Program-made: the position numbers and the translations under genes
Notes under the pieces: generated by a model
What the model saw: only the letters and a program-made list of their open reading frames with translations
Database searches by the model: none
What the model was told of the DNA's origin: nothing
In this document: positions 1 to 11,241 of the stretch, piece after piece
How the letters are laid out: every line of letters starts with the position of its first letter
Position numbering within the stretch: position 1 is the stretch's first letter
Assembly (NCBI GenBank): GCA_021613375.1
Contig: CM038714.1
Span: 42,729,123 to 42,793,122 of the forward strand
Source: Megaleporinus macrocephalus
Lineage: Eukaryota; Chordata; Actinopteri; Characiformes; Anostomidae
Direction of reading: 5' to 3'
Length of the DNA stretch: 64,000 nt

Positions 1-1000
1 TAAACACTCACTCCCAAGCTCGAGCCCATCTCCAGCAATGACAGCCATCACGGCCAGCCGCTGGGCACAGCAGGCATCGCCGCGGAAATTTAACACCAGC
101 CACTTATGGCATATGGACCGAGACGAGTGTTGACTATGGCGGATCCTTTTAAATTGATGTTAAGCTCGTGCTCTCGTCTCTCGAGATTCATCAAAAAACA
201 TAATGTAGAAACAAATAAAGCCTCCAGAAAAAAAAACAAAAAACCCCTCAGTGCTTCAGTGCCTTTCCACTTGCCACACAGTTGTGGGTGGGTGGATACA
301 CTGGGTTGCACTGACTGTTCTCCGTCAGCGTGTGGAGCTGTAGATCCTTTGCTTTCAGCCTGGAGGAGCCTGAATAGGGCTGGCCATGTTGACGCTGCAA
401 ACAATTCACAGAACGCCTATTCATAGTGATGCAAATCACACAGATTACTATCACACAAGCAGCTTCCTCCTCTCTATCTTTCAGACACCGCAGACGCATG
501 CAGCAGCCGACAGTTACTGACTCAAATATATGAAAAAAAAATGTACAAATATAAATGTACATTGCTTTCAAGGTTGCAGGATAAAAGTGTTCATGTTTTG
601 CCAATGCCATCTATTCGGAGCACACTTCTTTTTTTTTTGCCGTCAGTATTCTTATGACACGCTCTGAATTCAGCGTGGAGATAGCGAAGGCTTTTTGTGC
701 GCAGAACAATGGCGTTTCAGATACACATGTGAAACAGGACATAATCCGTTTGCATGGAATGTATGGAGGTATGTGATTTTTGTCTGTTTCCACAATTACG
801 GATGCTGGAGGAAAACACGGCAGCTTTGAATAGATGAAAGCCCGCATTAGGAAGGGCCTGCTTAGGGGAGAAAAAGAGAATTTCACGTGGCACCGTAATA
901 GCAGTTATTGTACACCTCCACCCAATTAGATTAGTACATTTTCTGCAGAACACCGCTCATTACTGGTAATGGGTTACAACGGCACGCGTGCAATGAAATG
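1..1000. other. Intronic DNA, no gene recognised
   Basis: The first 100 bases are GC-rich and free of obvious repeats. The rest is mixed-composition DNA with short A and T runs. The open frames here are under 125 codons and overlap on both strands without a recognisable domain, so I treat them as chance. A short conserved noncoding block near the left edge is possible. Confidence 0.4.
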
Positions 1001-1300
1001 CTCATTGTTCCTTTTTTCCACGGGATATAATCGATTGTCCAAACAAATCACAGCTCTATATTAAATTTGCTTTAATGCGCCGCATTGATCACCTATTGCG
1101 CTCACAATTATGATTCCCTTTCAGATAACGCAAATGAGGGAGTAAGTCTCGTTTGGTGAATGGCTGCCACATTGCTTTTCTCTTCCCACGACCAGGCACA
1201 GTGCAACGAGTGTGAAAGACTTTAGATCTCGGCTATTATTGTACAGGCTGAGCTGTCACACTCCCCTGCCAGTCACTCTATAGCAGTAATGAACCGCTCA
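1000..1300. promoter_or_regulatory. Candidate conserved noncoding element
   Basis: This block lacks repeats and contains clustered AT-rich homeodomain-type cores (ATAATCGAT, CACAATTATGATT, TTAAATTTGCTTTAAT) and a GCGCCGCATTGATCACC stretch. That composition is typical of vertebrate intronic enhancers near developmental or neural genes. It is inference from base content only; there is no coding signal. Confidence 0.3.
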
Positions 1301-1429
1301 CACAGCAGAGGCCTGCCCAAGGCTGATGTCTTAGTTAAGAGGGTGATTACAACTAGGCAGAAGGGTCTACACTTCAACCTGACATTGAAAGACTTCAATA
1401 AATGCCGGGATATACAGCTCTAGTAAGGC

Positions 1430-3360
1430 TGGGCGGCATCCACTTGTTTTATACCTTCAAACTATCTTGAAATATTATGGCATAAAAGCATGTATGTTGC
1501 TTTTGAGGTGTCTTCTCTGCACAGACCAGATGGTCACCACCAAAACAAGCATGTATAGCCATTTAAGAAATATATATATATAAAAATGCAAAATGTTTCA
1601 AGATAACTTGGAAAAATGTTGGCTTCCATTGACTTCCATTAAAAGTAAAGAGTTTTTGCCCTCTCTATTGCCATTGTTACCATTTTAGAGATGCTTGGTT
1701 TTCTTTGGACAACAACAATATGCTGTGTTTTGGATGCTGGGATGCTGGTAAACTAGCATAAACATGGTGGATGACCAGTTACACCAGAATCGGACTGGTG
1801 TAAACCAGCCTAGACTTGCATAAAATTCATGCTTATCTGTGCTGTTTTACATTCAGATCAACTGTTGCTTATTGGTATATTGGTGAGACATCACAGTAAG
1901 CGGAAGAGGCTAGTTGTCTTGTACTAGAACTAGAATCTTTGCATAATAAACATTCTTTTGGTGTGCATAAATGTATTTATTTATGGTTATTAATTAGGTT
2001 ATGAAATCCTAAAACCATTAATAAGAGTTTAAACAGTTGAAAATTGCAGCAATTGCAACTAGGGAGACATGCAAACAGCACTAGTAGTTCTGCACAGTGA
2101 TGCTGATATGGCCTTGCACATGTATCATGACGGTTAATGCATGTGTCAACACTGGTAGCTTCAAATGCCTTGCCAAATTGTGCTAAACTAACCTAAACTA
2201 TCTTTTGTCTTACACTAAAAAACATAAGACTCTTCTTAGGCTTGGTGAAGCCAGGGCAATGGGAATAAAATGAAGCCCTCCAGGCTAAATGCAACCATCT
2301 CAGTCATTTAAAAGTATCTTGAAGACTCTTTTTTCCAGATTCCTTCCTGATGTCTCAAAAAGATAACCCTCTGTATCTCTTTACCTTTGTATACTCTTGG
2401 CATGCTCTCAAGCAGCTTCATGAAGAGCCACCTGAGAGACCTTACATTTCTTATTGCTTTGCCTGGCTGAAGGCTTTGGTTAAGAGCTGTGATCTACTGC
2501 CTGTCCTACTTTGTTGCTGCTAGTTGTGTAACTTTCTATTTGCTAACTAAAGCTTACAGACCAATGAATCTGTATCAGCTACAGCTTACAAACTAGGGAC
2601 AGTCGGAATCACACAGGGCTATAATCTCTTGTTAAAAAATAAGGCGGATGCAGAGATTTGTCCTATGTTTCAAACCGATATTTGATGATTCATTTGTTGT
2701 ACGCCAGAACACTATCATTCACATTTTGGCAACACTGGCTGTGTTACAGCAGCACAGCTAAAACGTCTCCCACAGCTGTGCACACACAAGCAAAACCAAC
2801 AGCTACTCAAAAGCTGCCCTATTACGGAGGTGATGAAATGTATTGCTCAGGATGAGCACCTCTCTCTGTTGCAGAGCATATTTCTACGGCAGCTCGAACA
2901 CATTGAGCTACAGAACACCAAACTCTACCTCGTTACCCTACTTTGTCCACTTTGACTGTAGACATTTGGACAATAGATGTGAGTCCTCTGAGCATTCTCA
3001 AGACAATGCTATGTATAGACAAATAGGTCACCATAAACCTGATGCACAACACAGCGCCTTTTAGCATAGCATAGCATCATGTAGCAGAGTGCCTCTATAG
3101 AATGCTAGCAGATAGAAAGGTTCAAGTTCCTTTTTTACACTCCACTTGTATAAAATTCAATGAAATAAAGTCTTCACCATCACTTATCATGCTTCAGGCA
3201 TCAGTTTTACCTCTTTACAAACTGGCTTATTTTAGTTAAAGATAGAAGCTGAAAAAAAAGCTAGGCTAGTCGTTCTTTTTGTAAATCTATCACTTTTGGT
3301 GGTCTTGATATGGTTTTAATGTTATGTAGTAGTGGCAAAATGCTGAGTGGAGGAATTAAA
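1430..3360. other. Mixed intronic DNA with weak dispersed-repeat traces
   Basis: The 1600-1700 part has a CCATTGACTTCCATTAAAAG stretch shared with the dispersed family seen at 12.9, 34.3, 45.7 and 46.5 kb. Around 1735-1815, GCTGGTAAACTAGCATAAAC and TGGTGTAAACCAGCCTAGAC look like decayed short inverted motifs of a MITE. The open frames at 2658-3064 have no recognisable domain. Confidence 0.35.
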
Positions 3361-3364
3361 CTAG

Positions 3365-5424
3365 CAGTGTTGCCAACTTAGCGACTTTGTCGTTATATTT
3401 CATGACTTTTCAGACCCTCTAGCGACTAGCGACAAATCTAGCAACTTTATCTGGTGTTATTGAAGACACTAACAGTGCTCAGTCTCACAGTCAGAGCAGA
3501 CCCTCAACACTCCCAGTGCTCAGTCTCACAGTCAGAGCAGACCCTCAACACTCCCAGTGCTCAATATCACAGTCAGAGCAGACCCTCAACACTCCCAGTG
3601 CTCAGTCTCACAGTCAAAGCAGACCCTCAATACTCCCAGTGATCAGTCTCACAGTCTGAGCAGACCCTCAATACTCCCAGTGCTCAGTCTCACAGTCAGA
3701 GCAGACCCTCAACACTCACATTGCTCAATCTCACAGTCAGAGCAGACCCTCAACACTCACATTGCTCAGTCTCACAGTCAAAGCAGACCCTCAATACTCC
3801 CAGTGATCAGTCTCACAGTCAGAGCAGACCCTCAACACTCCCAGTGATCAGTCTCACAGTCAAAGCAGACCCTCAACACTCCCAGTGATCAGTCTCACAG
3901 TCAGAGCAGACCCTCAACACTCCCAGTGATCAGTCTCACAGTCAGAGCAGACCCTCAACACTCCCAGTGCTCAGTCTCACAGTCAAAACAGACCCTCAAC
4001 ACTCCCAGTGCTCAGTCTCACAGTCAAAACAGACCCTCAACACTCCCAGTGATCAGTCTCACAGTCAAAACAGAACCTCAACACTCCCAGTGCTCAGTCT
4101 CACAGTCAAAACAGACCCTCAACACTCCCGGTGATCAGTCTCACAGTCAAAACAGACCCTCAACACTCCCAGTGCTCAGTCTCACAGTCAGAGCAGACCC
4201 TCAACACTCCCAGTGCTCAGTCTCACAGTCAGAGCAGACCCTCAATACTCCCAGTGCTCAGTCTCACAGTCAGAGAAGACCCTCAATACTCCCAGTGCTC
4301 AGTCTCACAGTCAGAGCAGTCCCTCAACACTCCCAGTGCTCAGTCTCACAGTCAGAGCAGACCCTCAATACTCCCAGTGCTCAGTCTCACAGTCAGAGCA
4401 GACCCTCAACACTCACATTGCTCAGTCTCACAGTCAGAGCAGACCCTCAACACTCACAGTGATCAGTCTCACAGTCAAAGTAGACCCTCAATACTCCCAG
4501 TGATCAGTCTCACAGTCTGAGCAGACCCTCAATACTCCCAGTGCTCAGTCTCACAGTCAGAGCAGACCCTCAACACTCCCAGTGCTCAGTCTCACAGTCA
4601 AAGCAGACCCTCAACACTCCCAGTGATCAGTCTCACAGTGAAAGCAGACCCTCAACACTCCCAGTGCTCAGTCTCACAGTCAGAGAAGACCCTCAATACT
4701 CCCATTGATCAGTCTTACAGTCAGAGCAGACCCTCAACACTCCCAGTGCTCAATCTCACAGTCAGAGCAGACCCTCAACACTCCCAGTGCTCAGTCTCAC
4801 AGTCAGAGCAGACCCTCAACACTCCCAGTGATCAGTCTCACCGTCAAAGCAGACCCTCAATACTCCCAGTGCTCAGTCTCACAGTCAAAACAGACCCTCA
4901 ATACTCCCAGTGCTCAGTCTCACAGTCATAGCAGACCCTCAACACTCACAGTGCTCAGTCTCACAGTCAGAGCAGACCCTCAACACTCCCAGTGCTCAGT
5001 CTCACAGTCAGAGCAGACCCTCAACACTCCCAGTGATCAGTCTCACCGTCAAAGCAGACCCTCAATACTCCCAGTGCTCAGTCTCACAGTCAAAACAGAT
5101 CCTCAACACTCACAGTGCTCAGTCTCACAGTCAGAGCAGACCCTCAACACTCCCAGTGCTCAGTCTTACAGTCAGAGCAGAACCTCAACACTCACAGTGC
5201 TCAGTCTCACAGTCAGAGCAGAACCTCAACACTCACAGTGCTCAGTCTCACAGTCAGAGCAGAACCTCAACACTGCCAGTGCTTTTTACTCTCCCAAAAC
5301 CTGTTCCCTCATATACACGCAAATAGACCATTATGCAAATTAGGCAATTACGTCATTCAGCAACGTCTAGCCACTTTTAGGACAGCCAATAGCTACTTTT
5401 CTTAATGAGGAGTTGGCAACAGTG
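3365..5424. mobile_element. Non-autonomous hAT-type element carrying a minisatellite
   Basis: The left end reads CAGTGTTGCCAACT (3365-3378). The right end is AGTTGGCAACAGTG (5411-5424), whose reverse complement CACTGTTGCCAACT matches at 13 of 14 positions. The element is flanked by a perfect 8-bp direct repeat TAAACTAG at 3357-3364 and 5425-5432, the length of a hAT target-site duplication. About 110 bp of left arm and 145 bp of right arm surround a 1,804-bp tandem array, and both arms share motifs such as GCGACT/AGCCAC and GCAACT. No transposase is encoded, so it would have depended on another hAT element. The intact duplication shows it arrived as one unit, with or before expansion of the array. 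Confidence 0.85.
3477..5280 (+). repeat. 41-bp minisatellite, 44 copies with no length variation
   Basis: Every unit is 41 bp and begins G(C/A)TCAGTCTCACAGTC. Read by hand, 44 units fill the interval exactly (44 x 41 = 1,804) with no insertion or deletion. Differences sit at a few positions: GCTCAG or GATCAG at the start; AGAGC, AAAGC, AAAAC or TGAGC in the middle; AACAC or AATAC; and TCCCAGT, TCACAGT or TCACATT at the end. Because 41 is not a multiple of three and most units lack a plus-strand stop, all three forward frames stay open over long runs and give Ser/Gln-rich pseudo-proteins with a 41-residue period. I do not consider these coding: there are several overlapping frames, no host-gene context, and the array lies within a transposon. 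Confidence 0.95.
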
Positions 5425-6470
5425 TAAACTAGCTGACCAATCTGGTGTGTTGGTGCCAGTGTGTGTGCCTCCATTAACCTAATTAAATAACCGAGCAAAT
5501 TTTAACTGAACTAGTTTTGGTGCCCAGTCAACATCTCACTTGTCCCACCAAGGGCACATCTAACAAAGTCCATTTTAATATGGGAAGAATTGGAACAACT
5601 CTTAAGATGTTGAGCCTTCTTAAAAGGTAACTGCAAGACCAACTCATGAAGCGTGTGATACAATTTGGGTTAGAACTGTCCAGGAGGGTAGATCACCAGC
5701 AGCTGTAGATCAAAATGTTTTGAAAACTCATTCAGGTTAATCCACTCTTTTGACTCTACCATACACTCAACAGGAAATAGAAACATGAAAAAGAACCGCT
5801 GCAGTGGCTCCCCACCTCACTCCTGGAGGTCTGTTTCTGCTCAAAAGCACCTGATCCAACTAATCAGCTGCTCGACCAGACCCTCCATGAGTTGCAGTCG
5901 ATGTACTAAAGTGGGCAAAAGAACCTTTTCAAGTTGTGTTCAATGAGAAGAAATTGAAGAATCAATTAAAATATATATACACAATGTATTATCAGGTGAA
6001 TCTTTTCCCTAGAACTGTAGGTTCAAGCCAAGAACAGTTTAGGAGTCTTTATTGTTAAGAGAGTGGTGGTGTGGCACCCCTTGGGGGTTTTGGCAGTGTG
6101 CCACCGCCTTGCTGAGACACTCCTACTGATCGAATTGAAGAGACTCTCCATCAGACCTCTGCTGGAGCCCTAAAGTGCATCTGCGTCCTCACATCCACCC
6201 CTTGCATAACGAAGGGCCGCATACAAAGAGGTATACAAACAAACAGAAATGTGATTCTGCAGCGCATGCCTCTGCACAATGCTAAATGGAAACCAGCGTG
6301 CTTCGTCCGTGAATGGCCGCTAATGAAAGCACCTGCACATCGCAGGTTGCCAACCACAGCTAGCTCATTTAGCCGCTCAAAAATAGCCCCTGCTTCTTTG
6401 ATCGGCCGTACCCCCCCTCCTCCCCTCCTCCTCCCCAACGTTGTCACAATTCATCGCTGAAAAGGGACGG
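5425..6470. other. Intronic DNA with a MITE-like fragment
   Basis: Around 5790-5890 the motifs CTCCTGGAGGTCTGTTTCTG and GCACCTGATCCAACTAATCA resemble the palindromic MITE family better preserved at 42974-43136. The remainder shows no gene. A pyrimidine-rich run (CCCCCCTCCTCCCCTCCTCC) sits near 6411-6434. Confidence 0.35.
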
Positions 6471-6474
6471 CGTC

Positions 6475-6620
6475 GTCATTTCTATGGTGACGGCGCAGGA
6501 GCGAGAGCTTGGAGGGCCCGCGCTCACTTAATCACAGCCGTTATTAGCCTTCATTATCCGGCTTCCTCTTAATCAGCACCAGCTTGTGCTGGGGGCGACT
6601 TCAATGGCCTGATGTAAGCA
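6475..6620. promoter_or_regulatory. Candidate conserved noncoding element
   Basis: GC-rich, repeat-free sequence with several TAAT or ATTA cores (ACTTAATCACAGCC, CGTTATTAGCC, TTCATTATCCGG, CTCTTAATCAGCACC) in close succession. The block differs sharply from the AT-rich intron around it. Regulatory function is inferred. Confidence 0.33.
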
Positions 6621-6639
6621 CCAGTGGCTTTTCACAAGC

Positions 6640-7690
6640 ACTTTCAGAAAAAAAAAAAAAAATAAAAAACTCAACTGAAGCTCACTGCATGGCCACTGCA
6701 GCACACAGCTTCTTCTTAATGCTTCATAGACATTATGGGAACTTCTCAAGCAGCTAGATGCTGCTCAACTGTGTAAGGCCTATGGCTGCATCTCAATTGT
6801 CTACTGTACACTAATACTACACAGTATATCTCCAAAGCAGTAACTTTACAAGAGAAGACAAACACGTTTTTAACTTTTAATGTAAGTTCATGTGAAGAGG
6901 TTTTATTCCAAGAGGTTCTGAAGCTTTACTATTGATCTTCTCATCATAAAAAAGATCTATTGATAAATTCATATAAAAAGAAGCTGTCAGGTTCAAATGA
7001 TATAGAAACATATAAATCAACAAAAACAGAGATACATATATGTTTTTCAGCTGTGCATCACAATTGAGCAAGGGTGTCCTAACAACCAATCAGCCCAATA
7101 ACATCCTTAACTTTAAAGATTTAAAGATTTAGGCAGAGGACTGAGAATTGCTGATAGTAGGACTATATGCAAAATAAGCCTCTATACAAAAATAGACTTT
7201 AATACAAACATTTTTATTGTTTAAAAATCATCTGATTACACTTAAATTAATTGTGAAATGGACAATATTGTTTGTGAATTTTATGAAAATTGCATGAGTT
7301 GCATGAAAATTGCATGAAATAAAATTGTAAAGTGATCCTAAACTTTGAAGCGGTACTGTATGTTACATAATACTAATATAACATACTACATCATTTCATA
7401 CTAACAGGAAGTTGTGAACAATTGAAAGGACAATGTATGTCACAACAAGCTGAAGTCTAATGGCTGCTTTGGTGAAGGTTTTCTTACAAAATATTACAAA
7501 ATGAGCATTTATACACCATTTCTGGTTCCACCACAACACGTCTGATATTTTTTCTTAAAGTTAAAGTTTCCTTAACATTTGTAACTATACTACATACTAC
7601 ATACTGAATATTAGTTAGTATTATTATTATTTAGTGTGCACTTGGACTGAATCATCAAGTCTGAATCATCAATCCAGTTTTCTAAGCTCG
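6640..7690. other. AT-rich intronic DNA
   Basis: No gene. The part near 6838-6920 (GTAACTTTACAAGAGAAGAC and following) loosely matches the dispersed family at 12.9 and 46.5 kb. The direct repeat TTGCATGAAAATTGCATGAA sits near 7289-7318. Confidence 0.35.
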
Positions 7691-7729
7691 TCAGGCAGAT
7701 TATTGTCTGCAGCGACAGATGTTTTCATA

Positions 7730-8460
7730 CATTATTGAGCGTGACCAAGTATTATTGCCAGTAATCACATAGTACTGGGTGTACAGTCACCATACAGTGA
7801 CCCCTACAATAATATGGGTGATCACACAGTATTGTATGTTGTCATGCAGTATTAAATGGTTTGTAAATTATCAAGAGCAATACAACTCTATTGGAAGGGT
7901 CTATACAGTACTGAGAGGGACTGTACAGTGTTGATGGTTTAGAATAATTGTATAGAAATAAGAATGACTGCAGTTTATTGACACCTTTCATACAGAATGA
8001 GCAAACAGTTTTGAAAGTTGTAGTATTGTTGTAGATTAAATATACTGTATTGTGTATTATCGTATCATGATCTTACTGTTTTGTTGGTACAATACTAAGA
8101 ATGATATTGAGAAGGATCAGGCAGTTTTATGAATGACCGCATAGTATTGGGAATTGTATTGAGCCATCGTACAGCTTAGTGAATTATCATAAAGTTGTCT
8201 TATATGAGTGTTTGCACAGTGATTTTTAGTTTTAGGAGAGACGTGAGTGTTTTATACAGTTTAATGCAAAATACAGGCTACAATAAATTGTACAGTATTT
8301 GGTTTTGGGATATTAGACAGTAATACGTTTTCACATGACATTGAGAAACATAGCTAAAAAATGTTGTTACTGTATAGTAGGTTCAAGCAACAAGGCAATA
8401 TTTTATCATTATCATGGTAATACACTTTTCTAAGTATACTGTACATTTTGTCAGTACTTA
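7730..8460. repeat. Decayed tandem array, about 20-bp period (left part)
   Basis: Motifs close to GTGATCATACAGTATTGAGA recur every 20-23 bp, for example 7818-7837 (GTGATCACACAGTATTGTAT) directly followed by 7838-7857 (GTTGTCATGCAGTATTAAAT). ACAGTATTGAG-like cores recur through the block, but individual copies have diverged heavily. This appears to be an old minisatellite that has lost homogeneity. The same unit resumes after the 8.5-8.9 kb insertion. Confidence 0.65.
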
Positions 8461-8464
8461 AAGG

Positions 8465-8905
8465 AGCAATGTGTAGGATGACGCAACCTGTAAAATGTAT
8501 ACTCCAAACAATAGGGGGCAGCATATCACCAGAAAGTTGTGGTGTCTACTCCAATCGCAAGAAACTAAAGAAATTCAGTCCCTTCTTCTCCCTTTTCCCT
8601 CTAGCAGAAATGTTCAACATGTAACCCTTTGAAGCTGAAAAGCAATGTTAATGTTAACTCTTGTTTTGTGCAATGGTGGTGATAATGGTTGCTTGCCAGG
8701 AGCTTCAGCCACCATTGCGTTTACTGTTTGTTTAATTGGTTTCCGGTACTTAAATGATCTAATCGGGAGCAGCACCTTCACAATGATTGACAAGAAGTTA
8801 GAATACACTGTCAGGGCAGTGCTACTTCTTTATCCTCTCATGTTGACAGACTTAACCATACAGTGACCCACAGTGGCCTCTTGAGGTAGAAAGTGATGTG
8901 AAACT
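8465..8905 (+). repeat. Dispersed repeat (family A) inside the 20-bp array
   Basis: The block interrupts the 20-bp tandem array. Its right half (about 8640-8905) matches 17330-17545 in order: a TTAATGTTAACTCTT/TTAATTCATG segment, a GCCA(C)CATTG(C/T)GTTTACT segment, CTTAAATGATCTAA, then CCTCTTGAGGTA and AAAGTG. Two diverged copies in the same order mark a dispersed element of about 250 bp or more. I do not recognise its class; the open frames across it are not conserved between copies. Confidence 0.6.
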
Positions 8906-8989
8906 GCATGTTTGATTATGTAGTGGGCAAAATTAAGCCTATTTAATTGAAGTTAGTGCAGCAGTTTGTAAAACATTGAAAAAATAAAT

Positions 8990-9510
8990 AACTGCAATGT
9001 ATATTTTTATCATATCACTCACCACTACAGTACAATGTTGGGAAAAGGTTTTGAATTATTACATAAAATTGAGTTACATATAGTATTAAAACAATTGAAA
9101 CTGATGATACAGTAGTTATTACTGTTGTACAATATTGAGAGTAATCATATAGTATTGAGGGTGATCCTACTGCACCGGGAGTGAACACAAAGAGAGTGAC
9201 TATATTGTGTATCTACTACTGTGTAGTACAAAATTTAAAATTGACAACTGGCATAGTATGGCATTAAGGATGAGCATACAGCATGGAGAGCAAACATGAG
9301 GTATTAACTTGTATCACAGGAAAGTTTCACACAGTACTGAAAAAATAATATAATATTAAGAGTTATAATAGATTATTGGGATATATTGCAGAGTATTATC
9401 ATCCAGTATTGAGTTACCAGTCTTCTAACAATACTGAGAGCTATCATATTGTATTAAGTGATGATACAGTATTAAGAATGATCACACGGTATGAAGAGTT
9501 ATTCTAGACT
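8990..9510. repeat. Decayed tandem array, about 20-bp period (right part)
   Basis: Consecutive 20-bp units are visible at 9438-9457, 9458-9477 (GTGATGATACAGTATTAAGA) and 9478-9497 (ATGATCACACGGTATGAAGA), and at about 9141-9180. The consensus is that of the left part, so 7.7-9.5 kb was one array before insertion of family A. Confidence 0.65.
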
Positions 9511-9519
9511 TCTGCAAAT

Positions 9520-11240
9520 AATCACACTGGACTCTTTGATCAATGAGACTTTGAAGAAACACAATTCTTTAAAATCAGTCATTTAACACAATCTGACACC
9601 CATGTTGTTTGAAATGCAAAGCAAGATGAAAAAGGGGGGAATGAATGGATTTGCTTTCTGTCAGATAGCACGACTTTACAAAAAAGGGGCTGAGAGAGCA
9701 ATCCCACATTATAAATTAGGTGCACTGTGCTGTGTATATGATGTACTACTCTAAGCCCCAAGCTATGCACAATGGCTGTCACAAATTGATTTCACGAAGG
9801 TGGTGAAATTATGAAGCCATGGCATTGATTTTCTTTAAGCTGCTATTGAAAGACTCTCAAACAGCAAGAGGGAGAGAAAGTTGTGTGGAAAAAAAAGGCA
9901 GATAATTTAGAAATAAGCTGTAAGGCAATGACACTGACAAAGCTTAAATGAGATACTTCAAAAAAGGAAAGAAAAAGAGCAAAGCATTTGAAGTTGCTGG
10001 GATACGAAATTCAGGCCGACACTGTGTCCTTGAAGCTCACGCTTACCTTGAGAGAACAATGGAATACCTGAGATATGTTTATTTGGTAGAAGTATAAATA
10101 TCATCCCTGAAGGCTACATAAGTACAGCATTATTCAAAAGTCAGAGGCTACTCTTCGTTTACTTTATTTCTATTTCAAATTTTTTCAGATAAAGATCTGA
10201 AAGATAAAAGATAATACATTTGGAAAAAGAAGGGGGAAAAATAAGGAAGCACAAAAATGATTAATAGAACTCCCTAACAAGACCTGGTGGACCACCAACT
10301 CACCATCAGACAAACAGAACTTAAAGGGCTCTAGTATAATTTTCCATTTTCCCCCCTTTACTTTTAGTATGTTATGTAGTTCTTATGCTTGTTATCATTC
10401 TGCAATACTATGAAGCCTAAAATAAATGCCAGAGGGAGTTCCAGCTCTTTTCTCTCTTACAAGGTGACATCATCTTGTAACACAATCCTTATTGCCTGCC
10501 CACCAGCAAGCTTGGCACAGCTCACAGACAGCTACAATAAAACAGTAATAAGAAGTACCCCTTTGAAACGCCCTGCTCCAGGCTAGCGTTTGAAGGTGGA
10601 TCAGGTCCACCAGCTTGTCCTGCCGGACTTTCAGGATCGGGCTCACTAAGACTCAAAATGATACAGCGGAAATGAAAGCTTTAGCGAAAGTTCTGCCAGG
10701 AAGACTCTCACTCTCTCATCCATTACTCCAACCAATCGCAGGCTGCCACCTGTCTTTAAAAGGATTCAACTCATGCTCGTTCTTTGCTGCCCTTAGGTGA
10801 TGACGTTTCTGCCTGCTCCCCCCCTCCTCCCCACCACCACCACCAGTTGAGTCCCAGTCCTGCCGTCCCAGGAGGCAGCTTTGCCCCTGCTGTCCATATC
10901 CAGCAGGATCTGCGAGGGTCTGCACGCTTACAAAACCTGGACCTAGAACTGGGCTTACGCCAAAGACTGTTCTTCATGTTCTACAATAACTAACCTTCTA
11001 ATTGTACACCCTATCCAAGATTAAACCTTGTTTTACATTCCTCTACTCCTGGAGACTTTTTGGCAGAACTGATATGGGTTAAAAAACACAGGAGCTCAAA
11101 CAGAGCGTTCCAGGCTGAATACTAATGTACAGCATGTAACTTACAGCATGCAAATCTATTCTGGTAGACCTTGATAACAAAGTTGTGAACATTGAAAATG
11201 AGCATTTAAAGCTTTCACGGTTGCCCGTGACTGAACTTTT
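9520..11240. other. Intronic DNA, no gene recognised
   Basis: Mixed composition. Near 10272-10335, GACCTGGTGGACCACCAACT resembles the glycine-arginine-proline part of a Tc1-type transposase reading frame (compare 22029). The stretch 10560-10700 is GC-richer and may be conserved noncoding. A (CCACCACCACCACC) run at 10833-10846 gives a short polyhistidine open frame that I read as chance. Confidence 0.35.
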
Positions 11241-11241
11241 A

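Noticed and set aside
106..610. Overlapping short frames at the left edge as a gene
   Set aside because: Frames on both strands, no domain, no splice structure.
3477..5280. CRISPR-like array
   Set aside because: Units are contiguous with no unique spacers, and the DNA is eukaryotic.
3926..5343. Ser/Gln-rich open frames up to 212 codons as a repetitive protein gene
   Set aside because: They are the same 41-bp unit read in different frames inside a transposon, with no splice or gene context.
10050..10085. Possible 21-nt microexon on the minus strand (CAG acceptor, AAG/GTAAGC donor)
   Set aside because: Only the splice-like dinucleotide context supports it; there is no recognisable peptide or pyrimidine tract, and chance matches are common in 64 kb.
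10833..10846. Polyhistidine-encoding frame
   Set aside because: A simple CCA run in a short frame without any other protein feature.
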